From Nocardioides solisilvae (GTDB lineage: Bacteria; Actinomycetota; Actinomycetes; Propionibacteriales; Nocardioidaceae), in assembly GCF_003194625.1 (NCBI RefSeq), contig NZ_QHKX01000001.1, positions 620,001-684,000 of the forward strand: a DNA stretch of 64,000 nucleotides. Direction: 5' to 3'. This document shows positions 8,663 through 17,412 of the stretch, piece after piece; the first letter of the stretch is position 1, and the number at the start of each line of letters is the position of its first letter. The position numbers and the translations under genes were made by a program. The notes under the pieces were generated by a model, which made no database searches, was not told the DNA's origin, and saw only the letters and a program-made list of their open reading frames with translations.

Positions 8663-9625
8663 ATGAGCCACGCGACCCTCGACCCCGACACCCCGCGCCC
8701 CGTCCGCGACGTGACCGGGGCCGGCGACGCCCGGAGGGCCCTGCTGCTGCGCACCGGGAAGCACCCGGTCGCGGCGGAGGCCTACAAGATCGTCTCGATC
8801 GTCCTGGGCGCCGTCGTCTTCGCGGTGGGCCTTGAGGGCTTCCTCATCCCCAACGACTTCCTCGACGGCGGCGTGGTCGGCGTCTCGATCATCGCCGCGC
8901 GCTTCGTCGACGTCCCGATGGGCCTCTTCATCGGGCTGCTCAACCTGCCCTTCGTGGTGCTCTCCTGGGTGATGGTCGGCCGACGCAGCGCGGTGCGGAC
9001 CGGGATCGGGATCGCCACGCTGTCGGCGGCGACGATCGTCTTCCACCACATGGAGCCGCTGACCGACGAGTCGTGGCTCGCCCTGGTCTGCGGCGGCGCG
9101 ATGATCGCGGTGGGCATCGGCGTCGCGCTGCGCCACGGTGGCGCGCTTGACGGCAGCGAGGTGCTGGCGACCATCCTGGCCAGCCGGACGCCGTTCACCG
9201 TCGGCCAGCTGATCCTCTACGTCAACCTCGCGATCTTCGCGGTCGCCGGCTTCGTCATCTCCTGGGAGTCGGCGCTGCTGTCGGCCGTCCTCTTCTACGT
9301 CGTGGTCAAGGACCTCGTCGACCAGATCGCCCACGGCGAGTCGGGAGCCCGGCAGGTCAAGGTGGTCACCGAGCGCCACGAGGAGGTCGCCCGCCTCGTC
9401 TCCAGCCACACCAACCGGCCGGTCCTGCTCGACCGGGTCCAGCGCTACTTCCCCGACACCGGCCTGGCGGAGGACGTCTGGGTCCTCACCTTCGCCACCA
9501 CCCGGCTCGAGGAGGTGGCGATCGTCGAGGAGATCGAGGCGGTCGACCCGGCAGCCAACATCACCTTCTCCGACATCGCCAACCTGCACGGTCCGATGGC
9601 GGAGTCGATGACGCTCCAGCACTGA
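8663..9625 (+). CDS. YitT family membrane protein
   Basis: A 320-residue membrane protein of the YitT (DUF161) family. Five or six hydrophobic segments lie between residues 40 and 220, including IVLGAVVFAVGLEGFLIPND and the glycine-rich GGVVGVSIIAA that opens the family. A cytoplasmic DUF2179 domain occupies the C-terminus, ending with a PAANITFSDIANLHG-type segment. The transported substrate is unknown. It is divergent from the operon to its left; the intergenic 110 bp must hold both promoters. Confidence 0.85.
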   Translation: MSHATLDPDTPRPVRDVTGAGDARRALLLRTGKHPVAAEAYKIVSIVLGAVVFAVGLEGFLIPNDFLDGGVVGVSIIAARFVDVPMGLFIGLLNLPFVVLSWVMVGRRSAVRTGIGIATLSAATIVFHHMEPLTDESWLALVCGGAMIAVGIGVALRHGGALDGSEVLATILASRTPFTVGQLILYVNLAIFAVAGFVISWESALLSAVLFYVVVKDLVDQIAHGESGARQVKVVTERHEEVARLVSSHTNRPVLLDRVQRYFPDTGLAEDVWVLTFATTRLEEVAIVEEIEAVDPAANITFSDIANLHGPMAESMTLQH

Positions 9626-9655
9626 GCCGACGCGCGGGCGGCGCCCGGGGGCCGG

Positions 9656-9892
9656 TCAGTCCTCGGGCAGCTCGGCGAACTGCTTCTTCGTCGCGAAGTA
9701 CCAGCCCAGCGACTGCTTCGGCCGCCGCCACCGGCCCTTCATCGCGTCGCGCGCCTCCTGGTGGGTGGCGTCGCCGGCCTTCTCGGCCTCCTTGAGGTGC
9801 TGGTCCTGGGCGTTGATCACGTCGTCGGCGGTCTCGCCGCGGTGGGCGAGGTCGCAGGGTCCGCCGAGCTGCCGGCAGGTCATCGTCTTCAC
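9656..9892 (-). CDS. DUF1059-like small protein
   Basis: A 78-residue soluble protein. MTCRQLGGPCDLAHRGETAD, the HLKEAEKAGDATHQEAR helix and the RWRRPKQSLGWY end are typical of small DUF1059-related proteins found next to stress genes. The spaced cysteines and histidine may bind metal, but no function is proven. The start is GTG 9892 with GAGGAG upstream. Its promoter at 9928-9954 is nearly identical in layout to the one before the ECF41 sigma factor gene at 14854-15711, so it is a likely target of that sigma factor. Confidence 0.75.
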   Translation of the reverse strand: MKTMTCRQLGGPCDLAHRGETADDVINAQDQHLKEAEKAGDATHQEARDAMKGRWRRPKQSLGWYFATKKQFAELPED

Positions 9893-9927
9893 GGTCTTCT
9901 CCTCACGGGTCGTTGCTCCACCCTCCT

Positions 9928-9954
9928 GACGCGCGGGCCGGCCCGGGTGTGACG
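9928..9954 (-). promoter_or_regulatory. candidate ECF41-type promoter
   Basis: Read on the minus strand, CGTCACA is followed by 16 bases and then CGTC, continuing CGTCAGGAGGGTGG. The published ECF41 consensus is TGTCACA with a 16-17 base spacer and CGTC. The same layout and the same downstream bases occur at 15742-15768. The start codon lies about 35 bases downstream. Confidence 0.65.
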
Positions 9955-9998
9955 GCCCGGGTGCGACGGCCCGGGTGCGACGGCTCGGGTGCGACGGC

Positions 9999-10754
9999 TC
10001 AGACGTGGCCGCTGAGCTGGGCGAGGCGGAGGGCCAGGGCGTCGACCATCGCGTCCGCCTCCTTCGCGGTGACGCCGGCCCCCTTGCCGCCCTCGCTGCA
10101 GACGGGGAGGACGTCGACGGAGAGCCGCGCCCCGCCGGCCAGCGCCCGCAGCTCGTCGAGCCGGTCGCCGAACGGCGTCCCGCTGCCCGGGGAGTAGTGG
10201 GCGAGCGCCTCGTCGACACGGTCGGGGAAGAGGTCGGTCTTGGTCACGGCCACCACCAGCCACACCGGGCGGTCGCGCCGGACCGCCATCGAGGCGATCC
10301 GGTGGGCCGTGATGGTCCAGTCCTCGAGCTCGGCCGCGAGCAGCTCCTCCCGGGTCGCGGACCCCGGACCCGTGGTGCCGGCGGTGCGCCGCGGCGTCGC
10401 GTGCCCCCAGGCGACGACGTGGACGACGCCGTCCACGGGCTCGTCGTGGAAGACCTCGTCGAGCGCCCCCAGACGGGTCGCGGCGTTGTCGCCGGGCACC
10501 ACGAGGAAGCGGAAGCCCCGCAGGCGGCTGCCGCGGCGGGTACGGCGCTCCATCACCGCCGAGCCGACCTCGGCGGTGGCGGCGTGGGTGGCGCGCCGCG
10601 AGAGCCGGTCGGCCAGGCGGGTCTTGCCCACGCCCGTCATCCCCGTGACGGCGACGACCGGAAAGCGACGGCGGAAGAGGTGGCCCACGCGTTCCGGGGC
10701 GCTGGCGAGGCCGTGACGGATCCGGGCGGCGGGGCGGGGCACGGGGCGCGGCAC
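9999..10754 (-). CDS. P-loop GTPase-like protein
   Basis: A 251-residue protein with a Walker A P-loop GMTGVGKT at residues 38-45 and a later TKTDLF that fits the G4 guanine-specificity motif (T/NKxD). A basic, proline-rich lead precedes the domain, which may contact membrane or nucleic acid. It is shorter than ribosome-associated GTPases, and I see no signal or membrane span, so the role is open. GTG 10754 is used; a second in-frame GTG lies four codons downstream. It is divergent from the helicase gene, with only 45 bp between starts. Confidence 0.7.
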   Translation of the reverse strand: MPRPVPRPAARIRHGLASAPERVGHLFRRRFPVVAVTGMTGVGKTRLADRLSRRATHAATAEVGSAVMERRTRRGSRLRGFRFLVVPGDNAATRLGALDEVFHDEPVDGVVHVVAWGHATPRRTAGTTGPGSATREELLAAELEDWTITAHRIASMAVRRDRPVWLVVAVTKTDLFPDRVDEALAHYSPGSGTPFGDRLDELRALAGGARLSVDVLPVCSEGGKGAGVTAKEADAMVDALALRLAQLSGHV

Positions 10755-10799
10755 GTCCCCGAGCCTACGGGGTCGGTGGCGCCGACTACCGTCGTCCGG

Positions 10800-13700
10800 G
10801 TGACCGACACCCCCAGGCCCGAGGACGAGGGACTCGTCCTGCCCGAGTGGGTGCGTCTCGTGACGCCGCGCGTCCTGGAGCAGCTGGTCGGCCCGCCGAC
10901 CTTCCAGCGCGGCGTGACCTACCAGCGTCGCCGCGCCGTCCACGACCTGCGGGTCGGGCCCGACGGTCGGGCGCTGTCGGCCAGCGTGCTCGGCACGGTG
11001 CCCTACCGGACGACCGTGCGCCCGGAGTCCCGGACGGGCGACGGGCTGCCCTCCAGCCCCGACGACCTCGACGTGGACTGCCGCTGCAGCTGCCCCGTGC
11101 AGGTCGACTGCAAGCACGCCGTCGCGGTGCTCCTGGAGGCCCGCGCCCAGCTGGGCGTCGCCAGCACGGCGGCCCCGAGCTGGGAGCGGCTGCTCGCACC
11201 CGTGGTCCAGGCCGTCCGGGAGGACGGCGCCGGCGACAGCGACACCACGCCGCTGGCGCTCCACGTCGACCTCGTGCCGGGGGAGGACTCGCCGCAGCAG
11301 GGCCACCTGCGCGACCCCCGCGTGCAGCTGCGGCCGCTCGCCCGCGGGACGACGGGCTGGGTGCGGTCGGGCGTCGGGTGGGCCGACCTGCAGTTCGCCC
11401 ACCACTGGCGCCACTTCGACCCGGCGCAGCGCGACGCCCTGGTCGCGCTCGCGCAGGCCGAGCGGACGAGGACGGCCGGCCAGTGGTCCGCGACGCAGGT
11501 GGTCTCGGCGCAGGTGCTGGGCCCGTCGCTGTGGCGGCTGCTCGACGACGTGGTCGCGGCCGGCGTCCCGCTGGTCACGGGTCCGCGCTCCAGGGAGCCC
11601 GTGGTCCTGGCCGACGAGCCCGTCGAGGTGCGGATCGACCTGGTGCGCGACGCCGACGGCACGCTCGTGCTGCGCCCCAGCCTCGACCTCGCGCCGCTCG
11701 GCGACGCGGTCGGCCCGCCGGAGCTCTTCGGCACCCCGCCCCACGGGGTCGCCGTCCGCACCCCCGACGGCCTCGCCCTCGCCCCCCTCGGCCGCGCGCT
11801 CACCGGGCCGCTGGCCGACGTCTTCCGGGCCGGCGAGGAGCTGACCGTCCCGGGCGACGACGAGCCGCGCTTCTGGACGGGCTTCTACCCCGCGCTGCGC
11901 CAGCTGGTCGAGCTCGGCTCCTCCGACGGCAGCGTCACTCCGCCCGAGGTGGAGCCGCCGCAGCTGGCGCTGCGGGTGCTCTTCGAGCCCGGCCACCGCA
12001 CCGCGCTCGCGTGGTCGTTCCGCTACCGGGTGGGCTCCGGCGTCGCCGACGTGCCGCTGTCCCGGCACCCCGTCGGGCCGGGTGTCGGTCAGGGCGGCGG
12101 GCCGGACGGGGAGCACGGCGTCGTCCGGGACGCCGGCGAGGAGGAGCGGCTGCTGGCCGCCCTGGGCCCCGACCTCGCGCCCGTCCCCGGGCTGGTGCGG
12201 CGGCTGCCGGGGCGGCCCCGCCCCGAGGTCGTCCCGGCCCCCGTCCTCGAGGGGGCGGCGACCGTCGACTTCGTCGACCTGGTGCTGCCGGTGCTGCAGG
12301 AGCGCAAGGACGTGGAGGTCGAGGTCGAGGGGTCCGCCCTGGAGTACGTCGAGGCCGAGGGCGACGCCGTCGTCGAGCTCGCCACCGACGACCACGGCCA
12401 GGAGGACTGGTTCGACCTCGAGATCACCGTGAGCGTCGGGGAGCGCCGGCTGCCGCTGGCCGACCTGCTGACCGCCCTCGCCCTGGGTGAGGAGCGGCTG
12501 ATCCTGCCCGACGGCACGTGGTTCCGGCTCGACGCGCCCGAGCTGCACGAGCTGGCCCGGCTGGTCGAGGAGGCGCGCCGGCTGCACGACCAGGAGGGTG
12601 AGGGGCTGCGGGTCAACCGGTTCCAGGCCGGCTACTGGGAGGAGCTGGTGGCGCTCGGCGTCGTCACCCGGCAGAGCGAACGCTGGCAGCGGTCGGTGGG
12701 CGCCCTGCTGGCGCTCGACGAGGTCCCCCGGCCCGACCCGCCCCCGACGCTGACGGCGACGCTGCGCGAGTACCAGCTCGACGGCTACCGCTGGCTCTCC
12801 TTCCTCTGGGACCACCGGCTCGGCGGCGTGCTCGCCGACGACATGGGGCTGGGCAAGACCCTGCAGACCCTCGCGACCCTCGAGCGCGCCCGGCTGGCCG
12901 GCTCCCTCACCCCCGGGGCGCCGGTCCTCGTCGTCGCCCCCACCAGCGTGGTCGCCGTCTGGGAGCACGAGGCGGCCAAGTTCGCCCCGGGGCTGCGGGT
13001 GGCGACCGTGGGGCGCACGAGCCGGTCGGGCGGCGGCCCCGGCGACGACGCCCTGGCGGGCGCCCACGTCGTCGTCACGTCGTACGCGCTGCTGCGGATC
13101 GACGGCGACGAGTACGCCGCCCGGCCCTGGGCGGCGCTCGTCCTCGACGAGGCCCAGGCGGTGAAGAACAGGAAGGCGAAGACCTACCAGGTGGCCCGCC
13201 GGATCGAGGCGTCGGTCAAGATCGCGATCACCGGCACCCCGCTGGAGAACTCGCTGATGGACCTGTGGTCGCTCATGTCGATCGTGGCGCCCGGCCTCTT
13301 CCCCAGCCCCGAGCGGTTCGCCGAGGTCTTCCGCAGGCCCATCGAGTCGGGGCGCGCGCCCGAGCTGCTGCCGGTGCTGCGGCGGCGGATCCGTCCGCTG
13401 ATGCTGCGGCGGACCAAGGAGTCGGTGGCCCGCGACCTGCCACCCAAGGTCGAGCAGGTGCTGGCGGTGCCGCTCAACGCCCAGCACCGGCGGATCTACG
13501 ACACCCACCTGCAGCGCGAGCGGCAGCGGATCCTCGGCCTGCTCGACGACGTCGACGGCAACCGGATCGCGATCCTCGCGGCGCTCACCCGGCTGCGTCA
13601 GCTCAGCCTCGACGTCCACCTCGTCGACCACGACGCCCCGCCCGGCGTCCGCTCCAGCAAGGTCGACGCGCTGCTCGAGCAGCTCGTCGAGGTGGTCGCG

Positions 13701-14159
13701 GAGGGGCACCGCTGCCTGGTCTTCAGCCAGTTCACCCGCTTCCTCGCCACGGTCCGGGAGCGGCTCGCCGCCGAGGGCCTCGACCACGTCTACCTCGACG
13801 GCCGCACCCGCGACCGCGCCGCCCGCGTCGCCGAGTTCACCGAGGGGGACGCCCCGGTCTTCCTGATCAGCCTCAAGGCCGGCGGCTCGGGCCTCACGCT
13901 CACGGAGGCCGACTACGTCTTCGTGCTCGACCCGTGGTGGAACCCGGCCGTCGAGGCGCAGGCCGTCGACCGGACCCACCGGATCGGCCAGGACAAGACG
14001 GTGATGGTCTACCGGCTCGTCTCGGAGGGGACGGTCGAGGAGAAGGTCGTGGAGCTCCAGCAGCGGAAGCGGGACCTCTTCGACCGGGTGGTCGACCAGG
14101 GCGGCGCGATCGCGGCTCCGCTGAGCGCCGACGACATCCGCGGCCTGCTCGACGGCTGA
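10800..14159 (+). CDS. SWIM zinc-finger SNF2-family helicase
   Basis: A 1119-residue DEAD-like ATPase of the SWI2/SNF2 (HepA/RapA-like) group. A SWIM zinc finger, CRCSCPVQVDCKHAVAVLL, lies near residue 94. The SNF2 ATPase core begins around residue 660 with REYQLDGYRWLSFL. It has Walker A DDMGLGKTLQT (about 680), a DEAQ box (about 782), and the helicase C-terminal motif VDRTHRIGQ near 1060. Such proteins translocate on DNA and remodel protein-DNA complexes; the precise role is unknown. GTG 10800 begins VTDTPRPEDEG. The size fits the family. Confidence 0.9.
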   Translation: MTDTPRPEDEGLVLPEWVRLVTPRVLEQLVGPPTFQRGVTYQRRRAVHDLRVGPDGRALSASVLGTVPYRTTVRPESRTGDGLPSSPDDLDVDCRCSCPVQVDCKHAVAVLLEARAQLGVASTAAPSWERLLAPVVQAVREDGAGDSDTTPLALHVDLVPGEDSPQQGHLRDPRVQLRPLARGTTGWVRSGVGWADLQFAHHWRHFDPAQRDALVALAQAERTRTAGQWSATQVVSAQVLGPSLWRLLDDVVAAGVPLVTGPRSREPVVLADEPVEVRIDLVRDADGTLVLRPSLDLAPLGDAVGPPELFGTPPHGVAVRTPDGLALAPLGRALTGPLADVFRAGEELTVPGDDEPRFWTGFYPALRQLVELGSSDGSVTPPEVEPPQLALRVLFEPGHRTALAWSFRYRVGSGVADVPLSRHPVGPGVGQGGGPDGEHGVVRDAGEEERLLAALGPDLAPVPGLVRRLPGRPRPEVVPAPVLEGAATVDFVDLVLPVLQERKDVEVEVEGSALEYVEAEGDAVVELATDDHGQEDWFDLEITVSVGERRLPLADLLTALALGEERLILPDGTWFRLDAPELHELARLVEEARRLHDQEGEGLRVNRFQAGYWEELVALGVVTRQSERWQRSVGALLALDEVPRPDPPPTLTATLREYQLDGYRWLSFLWDHRLGGVLADDMGLGKTLQTLATLERARLAGSLTPGAPVLVVAPTSVVAVWEHEAAKFAPGLRVATVGRTSRSGGGPGDDALAGAHVVVTSYALLRIDGDEYAARPWAALVLDEAQAVKNRKAKTYQVARRIEASVKIAITGTPLENSLMDLWSLMSIVAPGLFPSPERFAEVFRRPIESGRAPELLPVLRRRIRPLMLRRTKESVARDLPPKVEQVLAVPLNAQHRRIYDTHLQRERQRILGLLDDVDGNRIAILAALTRLRQLSLDVHLVDHDAPPGVRSSKVDALLEQLVEVVAEGHRCLVFSQFTRFLATVRERLAAEGLDHVYLDGRTRDRAARVAEFTEGDAPVFLISLKAGGSGLTLTEADYVFVLDPWWNPAVEAQAVDRTHRIGQDKTVMVYRLVSEGTVEEKVVELQQRKRDLFDRVVDQGGAIAAPLSADDIRGLLDG

Positions 14160-14170
14160 GCCGCGTCGGG

Positions 14171-14725
14171 TCAGGTCCGGCGGACCACGCGGGCCGGGAC
14201 TCCCACCGCGACCACGCGCTCGGGCAGGTCGTCGAGCACCACGCTGCCGGCCCCGACGACCGTGTCCGCGCCGATCGTGACGCCCGGGCCCACGGTCACC
14301 GACGCCCCCAGCCACACGTTCTCACCGAGCACCACCGGCAGGGCCCTCTCCCAGCCCTCGCGGCGCCGGTCGTGGTCGTCGACCGGGTGGAGGGCCGTCA
14401 TCAGCCGGGCGCCCGGACCGATCCGGGTGTCCGCGCCGATCGTGATCGTGGCGTCGTCCATGAGGAAGGCGTCGGCGTTGACGAAGACCCGGTCCCCGAG
14501 GTGCACGTGGCTGCCGTAGCTGCACCGGAAGGTCGGGACGACGTCCACGCCCTCGCCGAGCCCGCCCAGCAGCTCACCCAGGACACCCGCCCGAACGTCG
14601 TCCTCGTCGCTGCCGGCGCGGTTGAAGCGGTCGAGGAGGCGGGCGCAGGCGCGGCGCAGCCCGGCGAGCTCCTCGTCGTCGAGGTACCACTCGCCGCGAG
14701 CCAATCTCTCCCGCTGCTCCCCCAC
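14171..14725 (-). CDS. sugar O-acetyltransferase (maltose acetyltransferase type)
   Basis: A 184-residue left-handed beta-helix enzyme. The maltose-acetyltransferase N-terminal helix (GEQRERLARGEWYLDDEELA) is followed by hexapeptide repeats, with FRCSYGSHVHLGDRVFVN and ITIGADTRIGPGARLMTALH, whose histidine is the expected catalytic base. It should transfer acetyl from acetyl-CoA to a sugar or galactoside hydroxyl in the cytoplasm. Full family length. It converges with the helicase gene, whose stop is 11 bp away. Confidence 0.9.
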   Translation of the reverse strand: MGEQRERLARGEWYLDDEELAGLRRACARLLDRFNRAGSDEDDVRAGVLGELLGGLGEGVDVVPTFRCSYGSHVHLGDRVFVNADAFLMDDATITIGADTRIGPGARLMTALHPVDDHDRRREGWERALPVVLGENVWLGASVTVGPGVTIGADTVVGAGSVVLDDLPERVVAVGVPARVVRRT

Positions 14726-14853
14726 GGCGGGAAGTCTCGCACCGAGAGGGGCGGAGACGCCGGACGCGACCGGGAAGTGGTCAGGAAGTGGTCACGGGGA
14801 GGGGTTCGAGAGGTCCTGGAAGACCTCCGCGTGACCACTCGCTGCTCCAGCGC

Positions 14854-15711
14854 TCAGCCGCGGGGAGTCGCGCCGTCCCGACGGACGACGCGGGCCAGCA
14901 CGTCGGCGTCGGCCCGGAAGGTGATCCGGGCGACGCGGCCGTCGGCGACGACGAAGTCGAAGAGCACCTTCGCCTCGCCGCGGTGGAACCACGCCGACCC
15001 CGGCCGGTCGTCGACCGCGACCGGAAGCGCGGCCTGCGCGCTGCCGTTGAAGAACTCGGCGACCGTCCGACGACCCTCGATCCGCTCGGGGGTCCCGACG
15101 AGCACGGCCGCCTCGTCGGCCCCGACCACCACGTCGGGCGCGAGGAGCCGCACCAGCCGCTCGAAGTCGCCCTCGCGGGCGGCCGCCATGAAGGCGTCGA
15201 CCACTTCCCAGTCGGCCAGGGCGTCCTCCGCGACGGGGAGCCGGACCTTGGCCCGCGCCCGCGACGCCAGCTTGCGGGCCGCGATCGGGGTGGTGCCGAG
15301 GACGGCGGCCACCCGGGCGAACTCGAAGCCGAAGGAGTCGTGCAGCACGAAGGCCACCCGCTCGTCGGGGGTGAGCCGGTCGAGCACCACCTGCAGCGCC
15401 ACCCCGACGGTGTCGGCGAGGGCCACCTCGTCGGCGGGGTCGGGCGCGGTGTCCTCCACCTCGACCTCCTCGACGGGCACCGGGGTGCGGGCGCGGAGCC
15501 GGTCGAGGCAGAGCCGCGTGGTGACCGTGGTCAGCCACGCCGGCAGGCTCTCGATCGGGGCGCCGCTGCCCCCGCCGTCGCCGGTGACCGTGCGGTGCAG
15601 CCGCAGCCACGCCTGCTGCACGACGTCCTGCGCCTCGTCGGCGTCCCCCAGCACCCGGGTGGCCAGTGCCACCAGCCGCGGCCGCTCCCGCTCGAACTCC
15701 TGCGTCGTCAT
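14854..15711 (-). CDS. ECF41-type RNA polymerase sigma factor with SnoaL-like domain
   Basis: A 285-residue sigma factor. Region 2 includes ATRVLGDADEAQDVVQQAWL, and region 4 includes LTPDERVAFVLHDSFGFEF with the HTH VAAVLGTTPIAARKLASRAR. A C-terminal SnoaL_2-like domain (after residue 165) is the ECF41/SigJ hallmark and acts in cis instead of an anti-sigma factor. Start ATG 15711 (MTTQEFERE) has GGAGG upstream. The usual neighbouring COE oxidoreductase or decarboxylase target is absent; a matching promoter instead precedes the DUF1059-like gene at 9656-9892. It is probably autoregulated. Confidence 0.9.
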   Translation of the reverse strand: MTTQEFERERPRLVALATRVLGDADEAQDVVQQAWLRLHRTVTGDGGGSGAPIESLPAWLTTVTTRLCLDRLRARTPVPVEEVEVEDTAPDPADEVALADTVGVALQVVLDRLTPDERVAFVLHDSFGFEFARVAAVLGTTPIAARKLASRARAKVRLPVAEDALADWEVVDAFMAAAREGDFERLVRLLAPDVVVGADEAAVLVGTPERIEGRRTVAEFFNGSAQAALPVAVDDRPGSAWFHRGEAKVLFDFVVADGRVARITFRADADVLARVVRRDGATPRG

Positions 15712-15741
15712 CGCGCTCCTCCGTCCCGGTCCCACCCTCCT

Positions 15742-15768
15742 GACGCGAGGCGACCCGCCGAGGTGACG
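15742..15768 (-). promoter_or_regulatory. candidate ECF41 autoregulatory promoter
   Basis: On the minus strand CGTCACC, 16 bases, then CGTC followed by AGGAGGGTGG. This resembles the ECF41 consensus (TGTCACA, N16, CGTC) and has the same spacing and downstream bases as 9928-9954. It lies about 30 bases before the sigma factor start. Confidence 0.65.
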
Positions 15769-15792
15769 GACCCGGCCGGCTACCCCGGCCGG

Positions 15793-16443
15793 CTACCCCA
15801 GGAAGACCTGCTCGTCGGCGACGGTCCGCCACCCGCAGCGCCGCTTGGTGCGGCCGTTGCTGAGCTTCACCTTCTTGCACGCCTTGCGCTGGCCGCGCAC
15901 CTCACCGGCGTGCTCGGGGGCGTCGTTGAGCTCGACGAGGTAGAAGAAGCGCATCCGCTCGCCGTCGACCGTGAGCACCCTGCTGGTCGCCGACGTCAGG
16001 GTCAGCCACGGCTGACCGTGCGGCTGGACCTTCAGGCGCTGCACCCGCGGGGCGGTGGCGAAGACGTCGATGTTCATCGCGACCTCGTCGCCGTGGGCGG
16101 TGTAGACGCCGCCGAGGTCGAGGACCCGTCGGCCGGCCACGAGCCTCGACCGGTCCTTCTCGAAGCAGTTCACGCTGTCGAAGGGCTCCGTCATCGAGAC
16201 GTGCGCCGTGACGGCCCGCGCGCAGAGCGCAGGCTTGCCCTCGTCGGTCGTGCCGGGGCCGTACTGCATGTCGTAGGTGTAGGTGCCGATCGCACCCGAG
16301 GTGACCGTGGTGAGCGTGGCCGGCGTGTCGGCGCCCGTGTCGGCTGCCGTGTCGGCGCTGGCCGGTCCGGTCAGGCCCGCGGCGAGCAGCGCCAGTCCGG
16401 CGACGCCGGCCAGCCCCCTGGTGCGGGCGGTACGGATCTGCAT
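15793..16443 (-). CDS. secreted protein of unknown function
   Basis: A 216-residue exported protein. The N-terminus [20 protein letters not shown] continues through AAGLTGPASA, a clear Sec signal peptide with likely cleavage after residue 31. The mature part is beta-rich with four cysteines in possible pairs (ALCAR/NCFEK and KACKK/RCGWR) and several VLTVDG-like strands. I do not recognise the family. ATG 16443 is the only start with a complete signal peptide. It stands downstream of the heliorhodopsin gene on the same strand, 138 bp away. Confidence 0.7.
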   Translation of the reverse strand: MQIRTARTRGLAGVAGLALLAAGLTGPASADTAADTGADTPATLTTVTSGAIGTYTYDMQYGPGTTDEGKPALCARAVTAHVSMTEPFDSVNCFEKDRSRLVAGRRVLDLGGVYTAHGDEVAMNIDVFATAPRVQRLKVQPHGQPWLTLTSATSRVLTVDGERMRFFYLVELNDAPEHAGEVRGQRKACKKVKLSNGRTKRRCGWRTVADEQVFLG

Positions 16444-16581
16444 GGTCGACTCCCCTGATCGTCCGGTGGTCCGGTCCGGCAGCGTAGCGATCCCGACGGA
16501 CCCCCCCGGCCGCCTCCGACGGGGCGCGGACACCTCGCCCCGCCAGACCCTCAACCGCCAGACCGTCACCCCGCCGAGCGC

Positions 16582-17379
16582 TCACCCCGCCAGGGAGCCA
16601 CCGAAGATCTGCCAGGCCAGCGCCGACTTCGCGACGAGGCTGAGCACCAGGTAGGCCTTCTCGCCGAACGCGTAGCTGCACCACGGACCCACCTCGCGGT
16701 ACTGGAGCCACTGGTTGAGCGCGAAGCTGTTGAAGAAGACGAAGAGGGAGACGAAGATCCCGATGACGAAGCCCGGCACCTCGTCGGCGGCCACGACGTT
16801 CCAGGCGATGGCCACCCAGGGGGCGGCCCCGGCGACGCAGCCGAACCAGAAGGGCTTCCTCGTCAGCCGCTCGCGGCCGGGCGGGTTGGCGGACTCCTGG
16901 AGCCAGCCGAACAGGATCATCGAGACGTTGGCACCGATGATCCCGATCAGCGCACTGATCCCGTCGATCCCCGTGTAGAGGGCGATGAGCACCACCATGA
17001 GGGTGGCGCTGAACGAGTACTCCACCCACCGGAAGCGGTTGATCCCGGCGCGCAGGTCGGCCTCGTAGGTGCGCCGGGCCAGCGTCGCGGTGAGCAGGTG
17101 GTCGAGCGCGGCGAGGGCGAGGAAGGTCGCCACCGCCGCCCCGACCGGCAGGTCGAACAACGCCTCGGGCGACCCGGTCGGCGTGCCCGGGGGACCCGCC
17201 GGCAGCGACTGGGTCACCGGTACGGCGAAGTCGGTCGCCAGCCACAGCACGGCCGCCGCCTGCGCGAGGTGGAGGACGGTGAGCGCCAGGTTCCAGCGGC
17301 GCAGGGAGCGCAGGCTCCCCTCGTCCACCCCGGTCGCCGTCGTCGCCGTCGTCGCAGAGGTCGTCCCCGAGGCCGTCAT
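16582..17379 (-). CDS. heliorhodopsin
   Basis: A 265-residue seven-helix retinal protein of the heliorhodopsin family, which is distinct from type 1 rhodopsins and inserts with the opposite topology. The Schiff-base lysine is K251 in SLVAKSALAWQIF (helix 7). The counterion is E120 in RWVEYSFSATLMV (helix 3). Also characteristic are the opening RRWNLALTVLHLAQ and FGCVAGAAPWVAIAWNVV. All retinal-binding hallmarks are present, so it is probably functional. Heliorhodopsins do not clearly pump ions; signalling and enzyme-regulation roles have been proposed. No carotenoid oxygenase or retinal synthesis gene is in the window. Confidence 0.93.
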   Translation of the reverse strand: MTASGTTSATTATTATGVDEGSLRSLRRWNLALTVLHLAQAAAVLWLATDFAVPVTQSLPAGPPGTPTGSPEALFDLPVGAAVATFLALAALDHLLTATLARRTYEADLRAGINRFRWVEYSFSATLMVVLIALYTGIDGISALIGIIGANVSMILFGWLQESANPPGRERLTRKPFWFGCVAGAAPWVAIAWNVVAADEVPGFVIGIFVSLFVFFNSFALNQWLQYREVGPWCSYAFGEKAYLVLSLVAKSALAWQIFGGSLAG

Positions 17380-17412
17380 CCCGCCATCATGCCGCGGTGT
17401 CGGGCCCCGCCG

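Noticed and set aside
9999..14315. A 1438-codon open frame on the minus strand opposite the SNF2 helicase gene
   Set aside because: Only the last 251 codons (9999-10754) look like a protein, a GTPase; the rest is the reverse-strand shadow of the helicase gene, with Val/Arg/Asp/Gly-rich composition and no motifs.
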